Positions 23,761 through 35,327 of a stretch of DNA of 64,000 nt are shown here, in pieces. Within the stretch, counting starts at the first letter, position 1; every line of letters starts with the position of its first letter. This stretch comes from Bryum argenteum. Taxonomy: Eukaryota > Streptophyta > Bryopsida > Bryales > Bryaceae. Both the position numbers and the translations under genes were made by a program. A model generated the notes under the pieces. It did no database searches. It had not been told where the DNA came from and saw nothing but the letters and a program-made list of their open reading frames with translations. The DNA is taken from positions 16,873,758 to 16,937,757 of the forward strand of contig CM073323.1 in NCBI GenBank assembly GCA_037043015.1, read 5' to 3'.

Positions 23761-25850
23761 ATGACGACGGCAGAGGTGGTGGATGCGGTGGACTTCGAAC
23801 CGGAGGAAGATGATCTCCTGGACGAGGATGTGGCGATGGAGGACATGGAGACAGCTCCCCCGCCCGCGCCCGCCCCCGCTCAGCCCAAGCTCAAGTCCAC
23901 CATCATCAACAGCACCACTGGAGGCTCCCGCGCCGGGGCTGCTGCGACCGCGGCAGCGGCAGGCCGCAAGACCAAGGGCCGTGGCTTTCGAGAGGAGGCC
24001 GATGCTGATCGCTCTCAACGGTATGCTGTTAAGGAGTTTGAGTCTCTCGATTCCGGTGGCGGACCTGGCCCTCAGCGTTGTATCCTCTCTACCGTTTCTT
24101 TGACATTTATTTTCTTGGCGCTTTCTGTTTTGAGAAGGTATAACAGTTTCGTTTCGAAATATGATACCGCAAATAAATATGTGTATGTATAACGCGCTTC
24201 AGATTCTTTTGGATTACATTGCAACATGTTAGGTCGTTTTATCCTTTTTTGAAGCTCTCAGAAGTCTTCAGTTAGGTTTATATGTTGTGTCCTCTTACGG
24301 CTATGCTACATTGCTGTCGACATTTAGCTTTGTTTAATTAACCTCACAACCACACACGAGGGGAAATGAGATGATATAGTCTGTCAGTACCTTGAGTGAG
24401 TACCTACTCTTTATTACCGTTAACTACGTTTTAGGACGTTGTTAGAGCCATCGGAAACCCTCAGTCAGAGCATAGTGTTAGAGTATGGTGACTTTTGTGC
24501 TCATTTTTGCACCTTCGTAAAGCTCCAGTCGTTAGTCCGTTTTTCTTGATAAGCAGTTTTTAGTGATACATTATGAAGATGACGTCACGACACCGTCACC
24601 TATGCTTTTAACACATGCTGAAACTCTCAGTAGCGGAATTGTGGCGGTCAGGCCCAATGGATGCTTGAATTTGCATATTGTGACTTACACACTGCCTTAG
24701 TGAATCAGTAAGGACCTGTGTTCATCATGTGTGTAGGTTTGGAGTGAGTTCCTTTAGGCTGAAAAAGAAGAATTTGGTTTTGTTTCCCGAATGAGGCTTG
24801 CTGTAAAGTAGAATCAGCCCCCTGCGCTAAGCCTTTGGTTTTACGTGATGTATCGATCTTCATCACTGAGTTGGACGCTTGCAGGCGTAATAGTCTTTTT
24901 GTGTGAGGAACGCGTGTAAAGAAATGTTCTACATTTGAGGAAACCTTCGGATTAAAACCTCGTTGTAGGAGGAGGAATCATGCAGTTTGTAGCCGAGTCC
25001 ATGAAACTCAATGCGTTGCTAATTTCTCACTAACATTATACTTCGGATTCATTGGATTCAAATGCTTCATGATCTGCGCTCCAAGTGCTCTGTTTATATC
25101 TTTTTATTCTTTTGCATACAATGCTTTTTTTGATTCGAGGTGCCTCCTTGACTATCAACTATCAGCTGTTGAGGGTTGGATCATTTTAGTTACTGGTGTC
25201 CACGAAGAAGCTCAGGAGGATGATTTACACGAGTCCTTTTCCGAGTTTGGAGAGATCAAGAACTTGCATCTTAACCTCGACCGGCGAACTGGATTTGTAA
25301 AGGTTTGGTTCGACATCTGCTATCAATATTTTACTGTTCTGCATTATCTTTAATTTATTTGATTTCTTCTTTATTCTGCTTCATGGGAGTCGAGTATCAA
25401 CGTTATATCACAATCTGGATTTGTAGGTACTAGTGGTGTCTTATTTCGCATGTGTTTTTACACGCAGGGCTACGCGCTGATCGAATATGAAACGAAAAAG
25501 GAAGCTCAGGCTGCAATCGATAATTTGAATGGAAAGCAGTTGCTTACGCAAGCCATATCTGTCAACTGGGCATTCAGTAGTGGCCCACTTCACCGTCGCA
25601 ACGTTCGGAGAAGGTGAGATGCCTGTTTTAGTTTGTGCTGGAACTGTTTTAGAACAATGTATTGCATGTGAACAAGCGCTCGTTATTGTTGGTAATACAG
25701 TACTAGTTTTTGCTTACTTCTTGTGAATGCTCTGCATGTCGTGTGTTTCTTTTCTAAGTTGTGATTTTCCGTTCTAAGCCAAGTATTTCTCTTTGCAGGT
25801 CGCCTCGAGGTGGGCACAGGTCCCGCAGCCCTACTCGAAGACGGTTTTGA
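23761..25850 (+). CDS. Y14: RNA-binding protein Y14 (RBM8A), exon junction complex
   Basis: Exons: 23761-24079, 25166-25302, 25468-25613, 25799-25850; 217 residues. The N-terminus has the Y14 acidic segment [18 protein letters not shown] and the conserved [10 protein letters not shown] and [16 protein letters not shown]. One RRM spans about 108-187: RNP2 IILVTG near 112 and RNP1 near 147-157 (TGFVKGYALIEY). The tail is RS-rich ([16 protein letters not shown]). Y14 binds MAGO to form the core of the exon junction complex with eIF4A3, acting in the nucleus and on exported mRNA in quality control and localisation. Compared with the Arabidopsis protein it carries an Ala/Pro-rich insert at about 36-75. 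The first intron is probably U12-type. The start is the first ATG before the conserved acidic segment. Confidence 0.97.
24080..25165 (+). other. Probable U12-type (minor spliceosome) intron of Y14
   Basis: The donor reads GTATCCTCT directly after CGT-T, close to the U12 consensus GTATCCTTT. Just before the acceptor is CTCCTTGAC, matching the U12 branch consensus TTCCTTRAY, with the branch A at 25151, 14 nt from the terminal G at 25165. There is no pyrimidine tract. Only this junction restores the conserved GPQR-SVEGW reading; a U2 donor two or three bases away would put it out of frame. Length about 1086 nt, by far the longest intron of the gene. Confidence 0.85.
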
Positions 25851-27060
25851 GTAAATCTTGACATGATGTTTCGTGAACGGTCCTCTGTATGTGGGGACTC
25901 TTCATTCGACTACGGAGTTTTAAGAACAGAGGCAGTCGTCATTTACCGTAAAAGAATTTCAGTAGGATGCTCACAACCATTCATTACGAGGTAATGGACT
26001 CCCGTTTGTACATGGAATCCTAGATTCTCACTGTTTTTGTGTTTTTCTTTTTTTTTGGATGAAAAGACATATTCATGCTGTATTATGTGTATTGTGTACA
26101 CTTGTACTCATGTTTATTCACCGATTTCGGTGCTCAATCTCGCGTGGTTCATGGGAATGTTATTTGTTCTTGTGTCAGCTTTTGCAAGAACTCGTCTGAG
26201 TTGCTTGCCACTTTAGTGAAGCGATCAATTTCAACTGCTGTATATTGGAACTCCGGTCTTTTGCGTGTGAATAGAATGTCATGAAAATTCATCATGCATG
26301 TCTTCCACGTGAAACTCCCTTCTCCTATTTGTTGTATCGTAAAAGTACAGGTAGTGTTTCAGCGCCCAATGATAGAGGTAAAATCGCCGCTTTCCGCTGT
26401 CATGTTAAGCGATTGAGGAAGTGCTTCTGACAAACAATGATTGTATAGTATCAAAACATCTGGTACTGAAAAGGGAGCCGGAAAGGATGTCGGTCACGAC
26501 GCTTTTTCTTCACTTAAAGGTATCTTCTGCAGTGATTTTTTCCTGGGTCCCCTTTTGCCTCTCACCAAATCAAACTTGCACAAATCTTGGTTTACAGGAA
26601 ACTGGATTTGTGCAAACAGGAAACCTGGTTTAGAGGACTTGGTTTACAGGAAACTTGAAGTATCTTCCAACAATCTGGAAGCTGATGTGCTTATTCACTT
26701 GAAATTACTTTGTTTATAGAGATGCCGAATCTCTTTCTGAATGTAGAAAACGCGGAGATGCTGTTTACCGATCTATTTATCACGCCAGGGTTTAGTAAAC
26801 TTCCTCAATTAAATATATTTAATACCCATCCCGTTTTGAGGTACCCACCTGTTTACGATGAGCCAATTGCTGGTCCGTCCTGAAGATTACGTTGCACTTT
26901 ATGGCAGTTGTTTCAAGTTCCTTGTATCATTCTCCTTCGCCGCTAGGGTGATTGGTGAATTTTGTAGTTCCTGTATTTTGGGGATTCTTCTGTACTTTTG
27001 TCCGGAGTGCAATTGGAAAGTATCAACCTAGAGGTAAAGATCAATTTCAATTGGCCAAAG
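25851..27060. other. 3' flank of Y14
   Basis: Probable 3' UTR then spacer. Between 26570 and 26665 the words TTTACAGGAAAC and AAACAGGAAACC recur three times, a weak short tandem repeat. I see no gene or structured RNA that I can support. Confidence 0.3.
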
Positions 27061-27182
27061 CCAAGTGTTCCCTCCAGCGTCACAATCAACAGGTATTTTC
27101 TTATGAAGTGCATTTGTAAAGCCAAGTGTTCCCTCCAACGTCACATTCAACAGGTATTTTCTTATGAAGTGCATTTGTAAAG
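27061..27182. repeat. Two-copy 61-bp tandem repeat
   Basis: The unit starts CCAAGTGTTCCCTCCARCGT and ends TTATGAAGTGCATTTGTAAA; copies begin at 27061 and 27122 and differ at only a few positions. It is non-coding as far as can be seen; short ORFs on both strands only reflect the duplication. Confidence 0.9.
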
Positions 27183-29004
27183 TATCAAACTCTTGAGGTA
27201 AGAAAGTTCCAAAATATTCGTAAAGGACTCTCAAATTCTCCCTTTTTCATGGGTAAGCATTCGTAGCAGCTACCAAGGAGGATGGGGGAGGGGTAAAGGA
27301 GCCCCCTAAATTTTGATGTATAGATTTTAATTGCCAAGGAGTATGCCCCTAGAGCAGTATGGGACCACAGGGCCCATTTTTGCATTTAAAATCATCGGCC
27401 TCGGGGGGGGGGGAGGGGGTCTCGATGGATTCTAGGGTGCCTCCATGTTAGCTACCACGAACCATTGCCCCTTTTTCACTACATTCAACATGAACTTCTT
27501 GTGCTCTATTTCAATGCCAGGGGACATTAATTACTACATTTAGATATGCAAGTATATTGTTTGTCTCTTTGGCATCAAGACTACTCCAATGTAATCAACA
27601 TCACCAAACTTCTAATTGCAGATGCGTTATTATAAAATAACAATATGCCAATAGCGTTATTGGAAGCCAACAATATTGTAGCAATTGTTAACACCAACAT
27701 AGCTATGGTATACAAGATTCGATTCCTTGCAGAGCTTCACTAACAAAGCTTATATACATTTTACCATGTTCTCAAACAAATGCGTATTCCATTGTTTTCC
27801 AAGAGCCAAAATTCAAATGAATACAATAAATGTTGCATCCACTTAAAACTTCACTATTTGTAACTTGTGATATTTCTACATGTAAACTCGATTCTCTGTT
27901 AAGATATTCTTCGTACTTAGCAAGCATTTTTGTCTAGTTTTCTTGCAATTTGGATCTTCAGTGGGGCAAATTTTTTGAATAAAAAAGAATATATATTTTA
28001 GTCTTGGGTGAATAATCCACAAAGCATAAAATACTCCAAGTCTGAATTAGCTTGTTGTAAAAAAAAACCACATCCCAAAAAACATCTAGCCTAGAATTTG
28101 AGCAGATGTCTCATGTCTTAACAACCCAAATCCACACAAGAGGAAAGGCAGTGAGTTGGATGAATTGTATTGGTTCAAATGAGCAAGTGGTTGCTACATG
28201 ATAGGAAGTATGGTGAGAGACAACAATGACATGGAACAACTTCTTAGCTTTGGATTTTGCTTTGGATAATGCTTTGGGATCTACATGGCATTAAAGTAAC
28301 GTGACATGGCACATCAAATGTATTCCAAAACTACCAGGCACTAGTGCTTGGAGGCTTACATTGTAAGGAGAAAGGAAGGCAAAGCGCCATAATGGAGGAA
28401 GTCGTGAAATTTCCTCCCCCTCTCGGGTGGTTTGGGCCTCAAGCTCCTCTAGACATTACACGCCAAGTGCGTAAAAATCTTTTTCTTCCTCTTACTATTT
28501 ATTACTATTTAATGTAAAAAGCTAAAACTCTATAAAAAACACCGTGGTGTAAAATAGATGTAATGTATAGAAAAGTTTTTGGGTTGAGAAATTATTTTTC
28601 CTAGGATAATTTCATAGCCAAGAACTTTTGGGACTTTTTTACAGGAAGGGAAAGATAGGGGACGGGCAATTGTGAGGCTAGGTCAGTAGAAAGAGAGGGT
28701 TAGGCTTATCTTGTAAGGGAGAGAGCTCGGGGGTGGGGGGGGAGGAGCCAGGAGCCTTCGGAACGGAGAGTCGCAGATGCTCATGATCAGGAAGAGCCAG
28801 CCAGCCCGGAGCTCAAGGCCCCATTGCAACTACTCCCACTGATCATCAATCACTCTCAAGGCTCCAGCCTCATCCTCTTCAGCTAATCCGTCTCTCTCGC
28901 GCTTCGGAATCCTCTCTTTCACAGCCTTTTTAGGGCTTTGTTTAATTTGGTTTTGTTGGAGCGGAAGCGAGAATTTGCTTTGGTGCCTGGGGGCGAGGGG
29001 CGCC
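27183..29004. other. Spacer and leader of the acyltransferase gene
   Basis: No gene is visible. Two G-runs stand out: 27403-27419 (eleven G, one A, five G) and about 28729-28742, both on the plus strand and both potential quadruplex formers. The second lies 270 bp upstream of the GPAT start codon, in a segment that becomes markedly GC-richer (28640-29000) and is likely promoter and 5' UTR. The remainder is AT-rich spacer. Confidence 0.35.
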
Positions 29005-32000
29005 ATGGCGGGGCCGGCGTGCTTGCAGCAGCAAGTGGCTGCTGTTAGCGGAATCAGTGGAGTTAGCTGCTCCTCCTCCCGCTCGCTTTTGAACCGTGCG
29101 TTGCCTTGCGCTGTGGCATTCCCGTCTCTCGTTGTCTCCTCTTCCTTGAAACGCCGTAGCAACCTTTCCGTGAAATTCCATGAATTTCGAGGTAGCGCGC
29201 TTTCGCAGCAGGTCGCGGAGTCCACCAGCGAGACTGTGTCTGATGTCAGCGTCGCTCATTCCCGTAGTTTCGAAGGAATTCAAACGGAGCAAGGTGATTT
29301 TTCTAGCATTTTCTTTCTTCTCTTTGTTTTTTGCAGAAGAGAACACCGTCTCCAGACTTTTGGATTTTCTGTATTTACGTACAATGTTAGTCGTAAACAT
29401 TGACGTTGTGTTAGTTTTCTTGTGAGGCCCGTGCTTCTTGGCTGAATGCAAGGTGGTGGTCTTTGGGACAAGAGGCACATGCTAAGAAATTTTGATTACG
29501 TCATTTTTCATTCTCATATTTTGTTGCTTTCCGCCTTTTTAGAGTTTGGGATGAGAGAGAGTGTAATAAGCGCACTGTTATCTTCAGACTTTTGAGATTT
29601 TTGCTTCAAAATTCCAAGATGTATCCGTGTAATGCGTGTGCCTCTTTTGCCTGGTCATGAGTTTTTGAGTGTAGTGAATGTCAGTGTGCATGTCATTTTT
29701 GGATCTGAGGGTCTAGATTTCGTGCAGTCTCGCGTGTCAGTCATTATTTCAGCTGAGAAAAGCTATCCGGAATTGCAGAATTGAGGTTAGCCATCGCGAA
29801 GGAGGTAGAATCAGGTCGATTGCCGGAGCGTGCTGGGCTCGGAATGGAAGAGTTGTATCGCAATTATCGAGACGCTGTAGGTTTTGGAAGACTCCTCCTT
29901 TGAGTAATTGGCGATGTATCTATACCGTGGATGAAAGCATGCCATTTTCCTCTGAAGGCGTATTTCCATTGTGGGTGACCTTTTAACCACTTGAGATGCA
30001 CTTCTTAAACAGGTAATTAGCAGTGGCGTGGAAGATGCATTGGATGTTTCTGTCCGAGTTATGTCGACTGTTTTGGATCGGATCCTTTTGCAATTCGAGG
30101 TGCGTTCCGCTCCTCCGCCTACTTTTCTTGGGAGGGCTTATAGTACTACTGGACCGCTTCATAAGATTTTGAAGCAATTCATTTCTGCTCAAGTGTTTCT
30201 GTTATACGACGAAGAAGTGGGAACTGATTTGCAATGCTTGGCGGCTTGTTTCTCCTGCAGACTCCATTCACGTTTTCAAATTATCATCCAAGAATGACGG
30301 AACCCTTTGATTACTATGCTTTTGGTCAGAATTATGTGCGTCCTCTTATAGATTACAGGTAAGAGTCTTTTTGGGGTTTTGAGGAGGGTATAGTTGATTG
30401 ACACTACCTGCTGGTTTCAGGGGGTGCTTTAAGTGCTAAAGATAAACTTGTAATGATTCGGCTACTCTGGTATCACTGATTCAGGAACTCATACCTTGGC
30501 AACTTAAAAGTCTATGACGAGATTGAGAAGAACCTGAAAGAGGTAGGACTCATCGCGATGACTCAAATGATCTGAATCTGAATTAAAAATTTCCATTCGG
30601 GAAGAATGAGTGTCATGTTATTCACTGTGAACGCTCTTTGACGGCAGGGGCACAACGTCATATTGTTAGCCAATCATCAGACGGAAGCTGATCCAGCTGT
30701 GATGGCATTGCTCCTCGAGCATAGTCACCCTTACTTGGCAGAGAATCTGGTAAGCTTGTCCACGCTCTTTTTAGTTCGGTGATTGAAATCCTGTACTCTC
30801 AAGACACGAAACTAATTTCTGTGATGCGAACTGGTGTCATCCATACTCCAGATTTATGTGGCTGGAGATAGGGTGGTGTTGGATCCCTTCTGCAAACCTT
30901 TCAGCATGGGCAGGCAAGTTTTTAACTTTTGCAATTCTGAGGCATTCAGTACGAGTGTAGTTTTTGGTCATTGTACTCGTATGGGAAAAGTTTAATGAGG
31001 GGTAAGGGTCTTCTGTGCCATAGGCATACAATTAGCAGTCTCAAGTCGTTTGCACAGGAGAAAAATGATCTTATATACTTGATCATGTGTGTTCAGGAAC
31101 CTCTTGTGTGTTTATTCAAAGAAGCACATCAACGACGTGCCTGAGCTGGCGAAAATGAAGGCCAGGGAAAACCAGAAGACTTTGATAAAGATGACCATGT
31201 TGCTAAAGTAAGTTCATAGGTCTTCAAACAGAAAGTATCTTCTTCGGATCTACATTTTGACTATGTTTCTGTTGACTGGCAGCAGTGACTGACAGCAATG
31301 CGGTGTTGTCTGATATTCCTTGCAGGAAAGGAGGTCAATTATTGTGGGTAGCACCTAGTGGTGGACGTGATCGCCCTGACCCAGAGACCAATGAATGGGT
31401 CCCTGTAAGTTATCCTTCACAACTTATATTCGGGTGCTTAAGCATGCGATAATTGAGTACTGGGTTGCATTCGGAATCGGCTCTACCTATGCATTATTCA
31501 GTAAGTCAATCTCTTAACCTGCAAAAATATTTACCTTTAAGTTACTTTGTGCAGGCTGCGTTTGATCCTTCTTCGGTGGAAAATATGAGGCGACTTGTAG
31601 AAGCTGTGCGAGTGCCTTCTCATATACATGCTTTATCCTTATTGTGTTATGAAATTATGCCACCTCCTGTCCAGGTCAGTTCACTTAAGCCCATCGTGCT
31701 TAAATATACTCGGTGCATGGTCGGTCCTCTTGATTGGTATGTCTTAATTGAAGCTACCGTTCGTTGCAACTCATTCAGAATTGGAAACTGCTGCTCTCAT
31801 TCATGGGTCAGTCTAATCTCTACTGTGATGGTATACGCACGTTTGTATGTTGCAGAGTGTTGAACATGCCTGAGAGCTATTGGTGTACTGGTGTTGCAGG
31901 TGGAAAAGGCGCTAGGGGAACGACGAGCTGTAGGTTTTAGTGGGGTTGGTCTAGGGGTCTCCGAGGCGCTCGATTTTGATTCAATTGTGTCGCAAGAGAG

Positions 32001-32235
32001 CGACCCTGCAAAGGTAAGTTTTAGTAGCTGTCATTTCTTTCACCTAACCGGGGGAATCGAATATTCTGAAACTGTATTGACTATTCATTGGTTGCAGGCC
32101 AGGGAGGCATGCTCAGAGATGGCATGGAACAAGGTGAATGAAATGTACAACGTATTAAAAGCGGGAATTTATGGGGACAAAGGCTGTGACGCTAGCACAA
32201 GCTCCTTGAGATTGGCTCAGCCTTGGAGGGAATGA
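29005..32235 (+). CDS. ATS1: Plastid glycerol-3-phosphate acyltransferase (ATS1 type)
   Basis: Twelve exons: 29005-29293, 29779-29876, 30013-30099, 30261-30358, 30485-30542, 30648-30749, 30852-30913, 31097-31207, 31326-31404, 31555-31674, 31900-32013, 32098-32235; 451 residues, the normal family length. It transfers an acyl group from acyl-ACP to the sn-1 position of glycerol-3-phosphate, the first step of plastid glycerolipid synthesis. Residues 1-60 are Ser/Arg-rich and fit a transit peptide. [20 protein letters not shown] is the helical N-domain. The HX4D catalytic motif is NHQTEAD with H220 and D225. [19 protein letters not shown] and [13 protein letters not shown] follow, as do LCYEIMPPP and a C-terminal QPW. 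The intron after exon 7 has a GC donor. A short second exon is easily missed but is required for phase. Confidence 0.97.
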
Positions 32236-33202
32236 GAACCCGAAAATTTAGACATTCTTGTATAACTACGAAAACGGTCAGTTGCTTCTGCGCCGTCCGA
32301 GCTCCAAGTGATGCATGGATAAGAAAGAGAAGCGTGTTTCACCATCTTCACGGCTCTTGCTCTGGATGATGCGACTCATTGGCAATATTAGGTTGGTTGG
32401 CCATTTTACACCTGACCCTCATTGGGTGTTGTATTCTGCTCAAAAGTTGCACCATACTCGTACATTGTAAAAGCAGTTTCACTACTGAATTGATTTATTG
32501 ATTGACTGCTCTTAAATTTTTATAATAGCATTGTTTAAAAGTAAGTGCTTGGCTTCTGGCTAAAACTCAAAGTTGTCTCTCCATTTTACTTTGCTTGTTC
32601 TCGAAATCTCTAAACATTTCTTGCCAGTATCTCCGTGTCTCTTTACAGGAGGTGCGAACTATATCGACGCTAAGATTTGAAATATGTTGGAAATTCTGTA
32701 GAGATGATCTTGTACGCTACCATGCGTGGGGATGTTCAGCTTCACGAACTCATCAAAATTGGATGTGGTCTTCAATGAACACTCGAACGGAGAAGTTTTT
32801 CGAACAAGTAATCGATCTTTTGAGAGTCAATGCAATGTATCTATGTATTGAAGAATACTGAAGTCTCTCTTTTGCTAACTTTTTGTACAAGATAGAAAAT
32901 CTGCTTTAAATTCCCAGGAAATTTCTGATCTCTATGCGGGGGCAGTTGTATTCTATTTTCTGTTGCAAAGTTCGATCGTAAAATTTCCTTAAGAACTCTG
33001 ATAAGCTCACCACTGATGTACCATACAAATCATGTACCATACACACCATGTACCATGTCCCAAGAAGCATGCAATCTGAAAAAATGATCTGATTACACCC
33101 ATAGATACCCGCAGAGGCAAGGAACACCTTTGCAGTACACTAATAATGCTTGTTAATGTTTTTTTTCAAATTTTTAAAAGATTCAAAAATACTGCAATAC
33201 AG
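32236..33202. other. 3' flank of the acyltransferase gene
   Basis: Probable 3' UTR (to about 32480) and AT-rich spacer. Around 33014-33060 the words ATGTACCATACA and CATGTACCAT recur three times in direct order. A frame at 32595-32861 (88 codons) lacks any recognisable domain and is not called. Confidence 0.3.
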
Positions 33203-33420
33203 GTTGATTAGTGGTAAAGTTTTTGAAGTTTAAAATACTGTATGGTTTTATAGTTGACATAAGTTTTTGCATTTGACATAAATTTTACCACAGGTATTGA
33301 TGCCTATATTATAAAAAATCCCAGATCCCCATCTTGTATAATGTAGAGGGTGAAAGCATTGATCGGCAGTAAAAGCTTAGAACATATTTATAAATTAGTG
33401 CATATAACACTAATCAACAG
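33203..33420. mobile_element. Palindromic-end MITE, family A, decayed copy 3
   Basis: Same orientation and order as the copy at 14489-14713: GTTGATTAGTG near the left end, ATAAGTTTTTGC and AAATTTTACCA, then ATCCCCATCTTG, GTGAAAGCATTGAT, AGTAAAAGCTTAGAACAT and a right end ATTAGTGCATATAACACTAAT. Many substitutions have accumulated, so it is much older than the other two copies. Confidence 0.75.
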
Positions 33421-33738
33421 TGTCTAAACTGTCACTTTGTCGTTGAGGAATTTTGCAAAATCACAAAATGCATCTCTGATAATGTACAGCAGCACTGTAA
33501 CAGGAATTCACAATGTTGAAGCCGTTCCATCTGAACAAATTCGATGGTTTTCGTCTAGGAAGTTGTGCTCAAAAGACTTTCCTAAATATTAGATTGTGCT
33601 CAAAACACTCTACCTGCATATCGAACTGTGCAAGTCTCGCATTCCCGGTAGCGAATTTGAGCAAGAGTCCGAATGCAGATGAAATCGTTCACCCTTTTTG
33701 AGCTTCCTGCCATGCATGGGGGCTCTGTATATGCATCC

Positions 33739-34826
33739 TCAAATTCCTCTTTTCCTTTTCACACCTTTGGCAGCAGCAGCTCCAGCTGCTTTGGTTTTGG
33801 TGGTTTTGGCGGCCTTCTTGGGCATGGAAGCAGCTGCAGTTGACCACAACGCCCTTTCCACATCTGAAACCGTGAAGCTCTCCATCTCTGGACCCAGTTT
33901 ACGAAGCTCCTGCAACCAAACAAAGGCTTGGAAATCTTAGAGCAATATCTTTCTTGCCCCTCTGGCAAGATATGTGCTCTTTTTCTGAGTCGAACTCCAA
34001 TGAGGAATGCATGGAAGTGTCTGACACCTCTGCTTTGCTTTACAGCATGATTCGTGCTCTAACTTCAATGAGGAATGTAAGAAAGTCTTACACACCTCTG
34101 CTTTCTCCTGTAGCTTTTCAGCGAAGTTAAGATACGTTTTCAACGTGTAGTTTTTCACTCCCCCTAACGCAGCCGCCATAGCCTGCAAATTGCAACGCAA
34201 TGTCAGAACCTCAGTCTTGAAGATTGCAAAACCGGAGGAGTTGATTTTGCGTACCTCATCCGACATGAAAGGGGCTACATCGGGTGCGTGGGCAGCAACC
34301 ACGGCCGATGCCGTCGCAGGTCCTACACCCTTGAGTTTCGCAAGCTCACTGATAGAGCCGCTCAAATTCGGAAGGGCTGCGAATGCCTTCTTTGATGCCG
34401 CCTGCACCTCGTCGTCGCTCAAGGCCGCCACGAAACTCTGCAACCGAGCTCTGCATCCGATCGAACCTCAGACCAACATGATCGCTCTTGTCAAACCCTA
34501 AACCTTCGAGTTGCTTTCGATTTTCAAATTGCAGGAAAAGAGCGCCAATTCCATTTCATGCATAAAATGATCGCAAGCGATGAGGATTGTGCAATGAGCA
34601 TGCACCTCCATTTCCCGCGGCTCAGTTTCCAGTCCATGAGCTTCATGAGCTCATCCTGCGTGATGTAAGCTTCCGGATGCCGAGCCGCCACCACTTTGGG
34701 AAGCTCCAAGCGGTAAAACGCATCGAGCTCCACCAGTTTCTCATTTCCTAATGCTTCCAGTCTTTCCTCGTACAAGTCCAACGCTTCTCTCCATTCTTGT
34801 GCATCATCGCTCTCAAACTGCACCAT
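33739..34826 (-). CDS. Helix-hairpin-helix-containing conserved eukaryotic protein, 224 aa
   Basis: Exons on the minus strand: 34826-34606, 34450-34255, 34182-34096, 33909-33739. The protein has a conserved N-terminal helical block (ELDAFYRLELPKVVAARHPE, then MKLMDWKLSRGKWR), a helix-hairpin-helix at about 107-121 (LAKLKGVGPATASAVVAA), the family hallmark APDVAPFMSDE, an EVERALW-like SDVERALWSTA motif, and a Lys/Ala-rich C-terminus ending KGVKRKRGI. HhH motifs commonly bind DNA non-specifically, and the basic tail fits a nuclear location, but no enzymatic function is indicated: the catalytic Lys/Asp of HhH-GPD glycosylases is not evident. An upstream in-frame ATG (34898) would add 24 residues not typical of the family. 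It is head to head with the SKS gene. Confidence 0.85.
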
Positions 34827-35327
34827 TCTCAAACCAAATTTCAACTCCCAACACGATCGCCCTCGTAGAAACTTCAATAACAAGCTGCTCGTCCACATTC
34901 CTCACTGAACAGGACGAAGTTCGATCTATACCCGCATCGCGGGTTATAGATACCCGGGATCCGGAGCATACCCGCGGCACAAGGGTGAATGAATAAATGC
35001 GAGGTCAGGGTACAAGGGAAGGCGAGGAAATGGCTTTGCACTCATGAGACCACCACACTGTAACTAACTTGGTCCTTCGCAAAATTCACACTCTTCTTCA
35101 CTCTCACTCCAAAATTGTCGCCCCATTCTTAATCACAACAATGTTAATACCGATCCAACAAGACTCCCAGGAGATGCTCACTATCATCAGTAGCTCGCTA
35201 AATCGCCACTATATGTCCGATTTGTTATCATCAGGAGCTGAATTGTCGTTACATTCAGTAGCTGAGGCTGGTATTCCGTAGCTTGGCTTGATAGAATAGT
35301 TGATGCGAGTAGCTTTTTTTGCGTGCG
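34827..35327. promoter_or_regulatory. Shared upstream region between divergent HhH and SKS genes
   Basis: Only about 500 bp separate the two start codons, so the leaders and promoters of both genes must lie here, or the two share a promoter. A near-perfect palindrome, CTATACCCGC and GCGGGTTATAG with a 2-3 nt centre, lies at 34926-34949 and is followed by a further ATACCCGGGAT and ATACCCGC (34949-34975), so ATACCCG occurs three times within 50 bp. No TATA element can be placed with confidence. Confidence 0.55.

Noticed and set aside
29294..30012. Direct splice from GPAT exon 1 to the exon at 30013
   Set aside because: It meets an in-frame TAG at once; the 98-nt exon at 29779-29876 is required and encodes the conserved [17 protein letters not shown].
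32595..32861. 88-codon plus-strand frame after the acyltransferase gene
   Set aside because: No family resemblance, AT-rich and probably downstream spacer.
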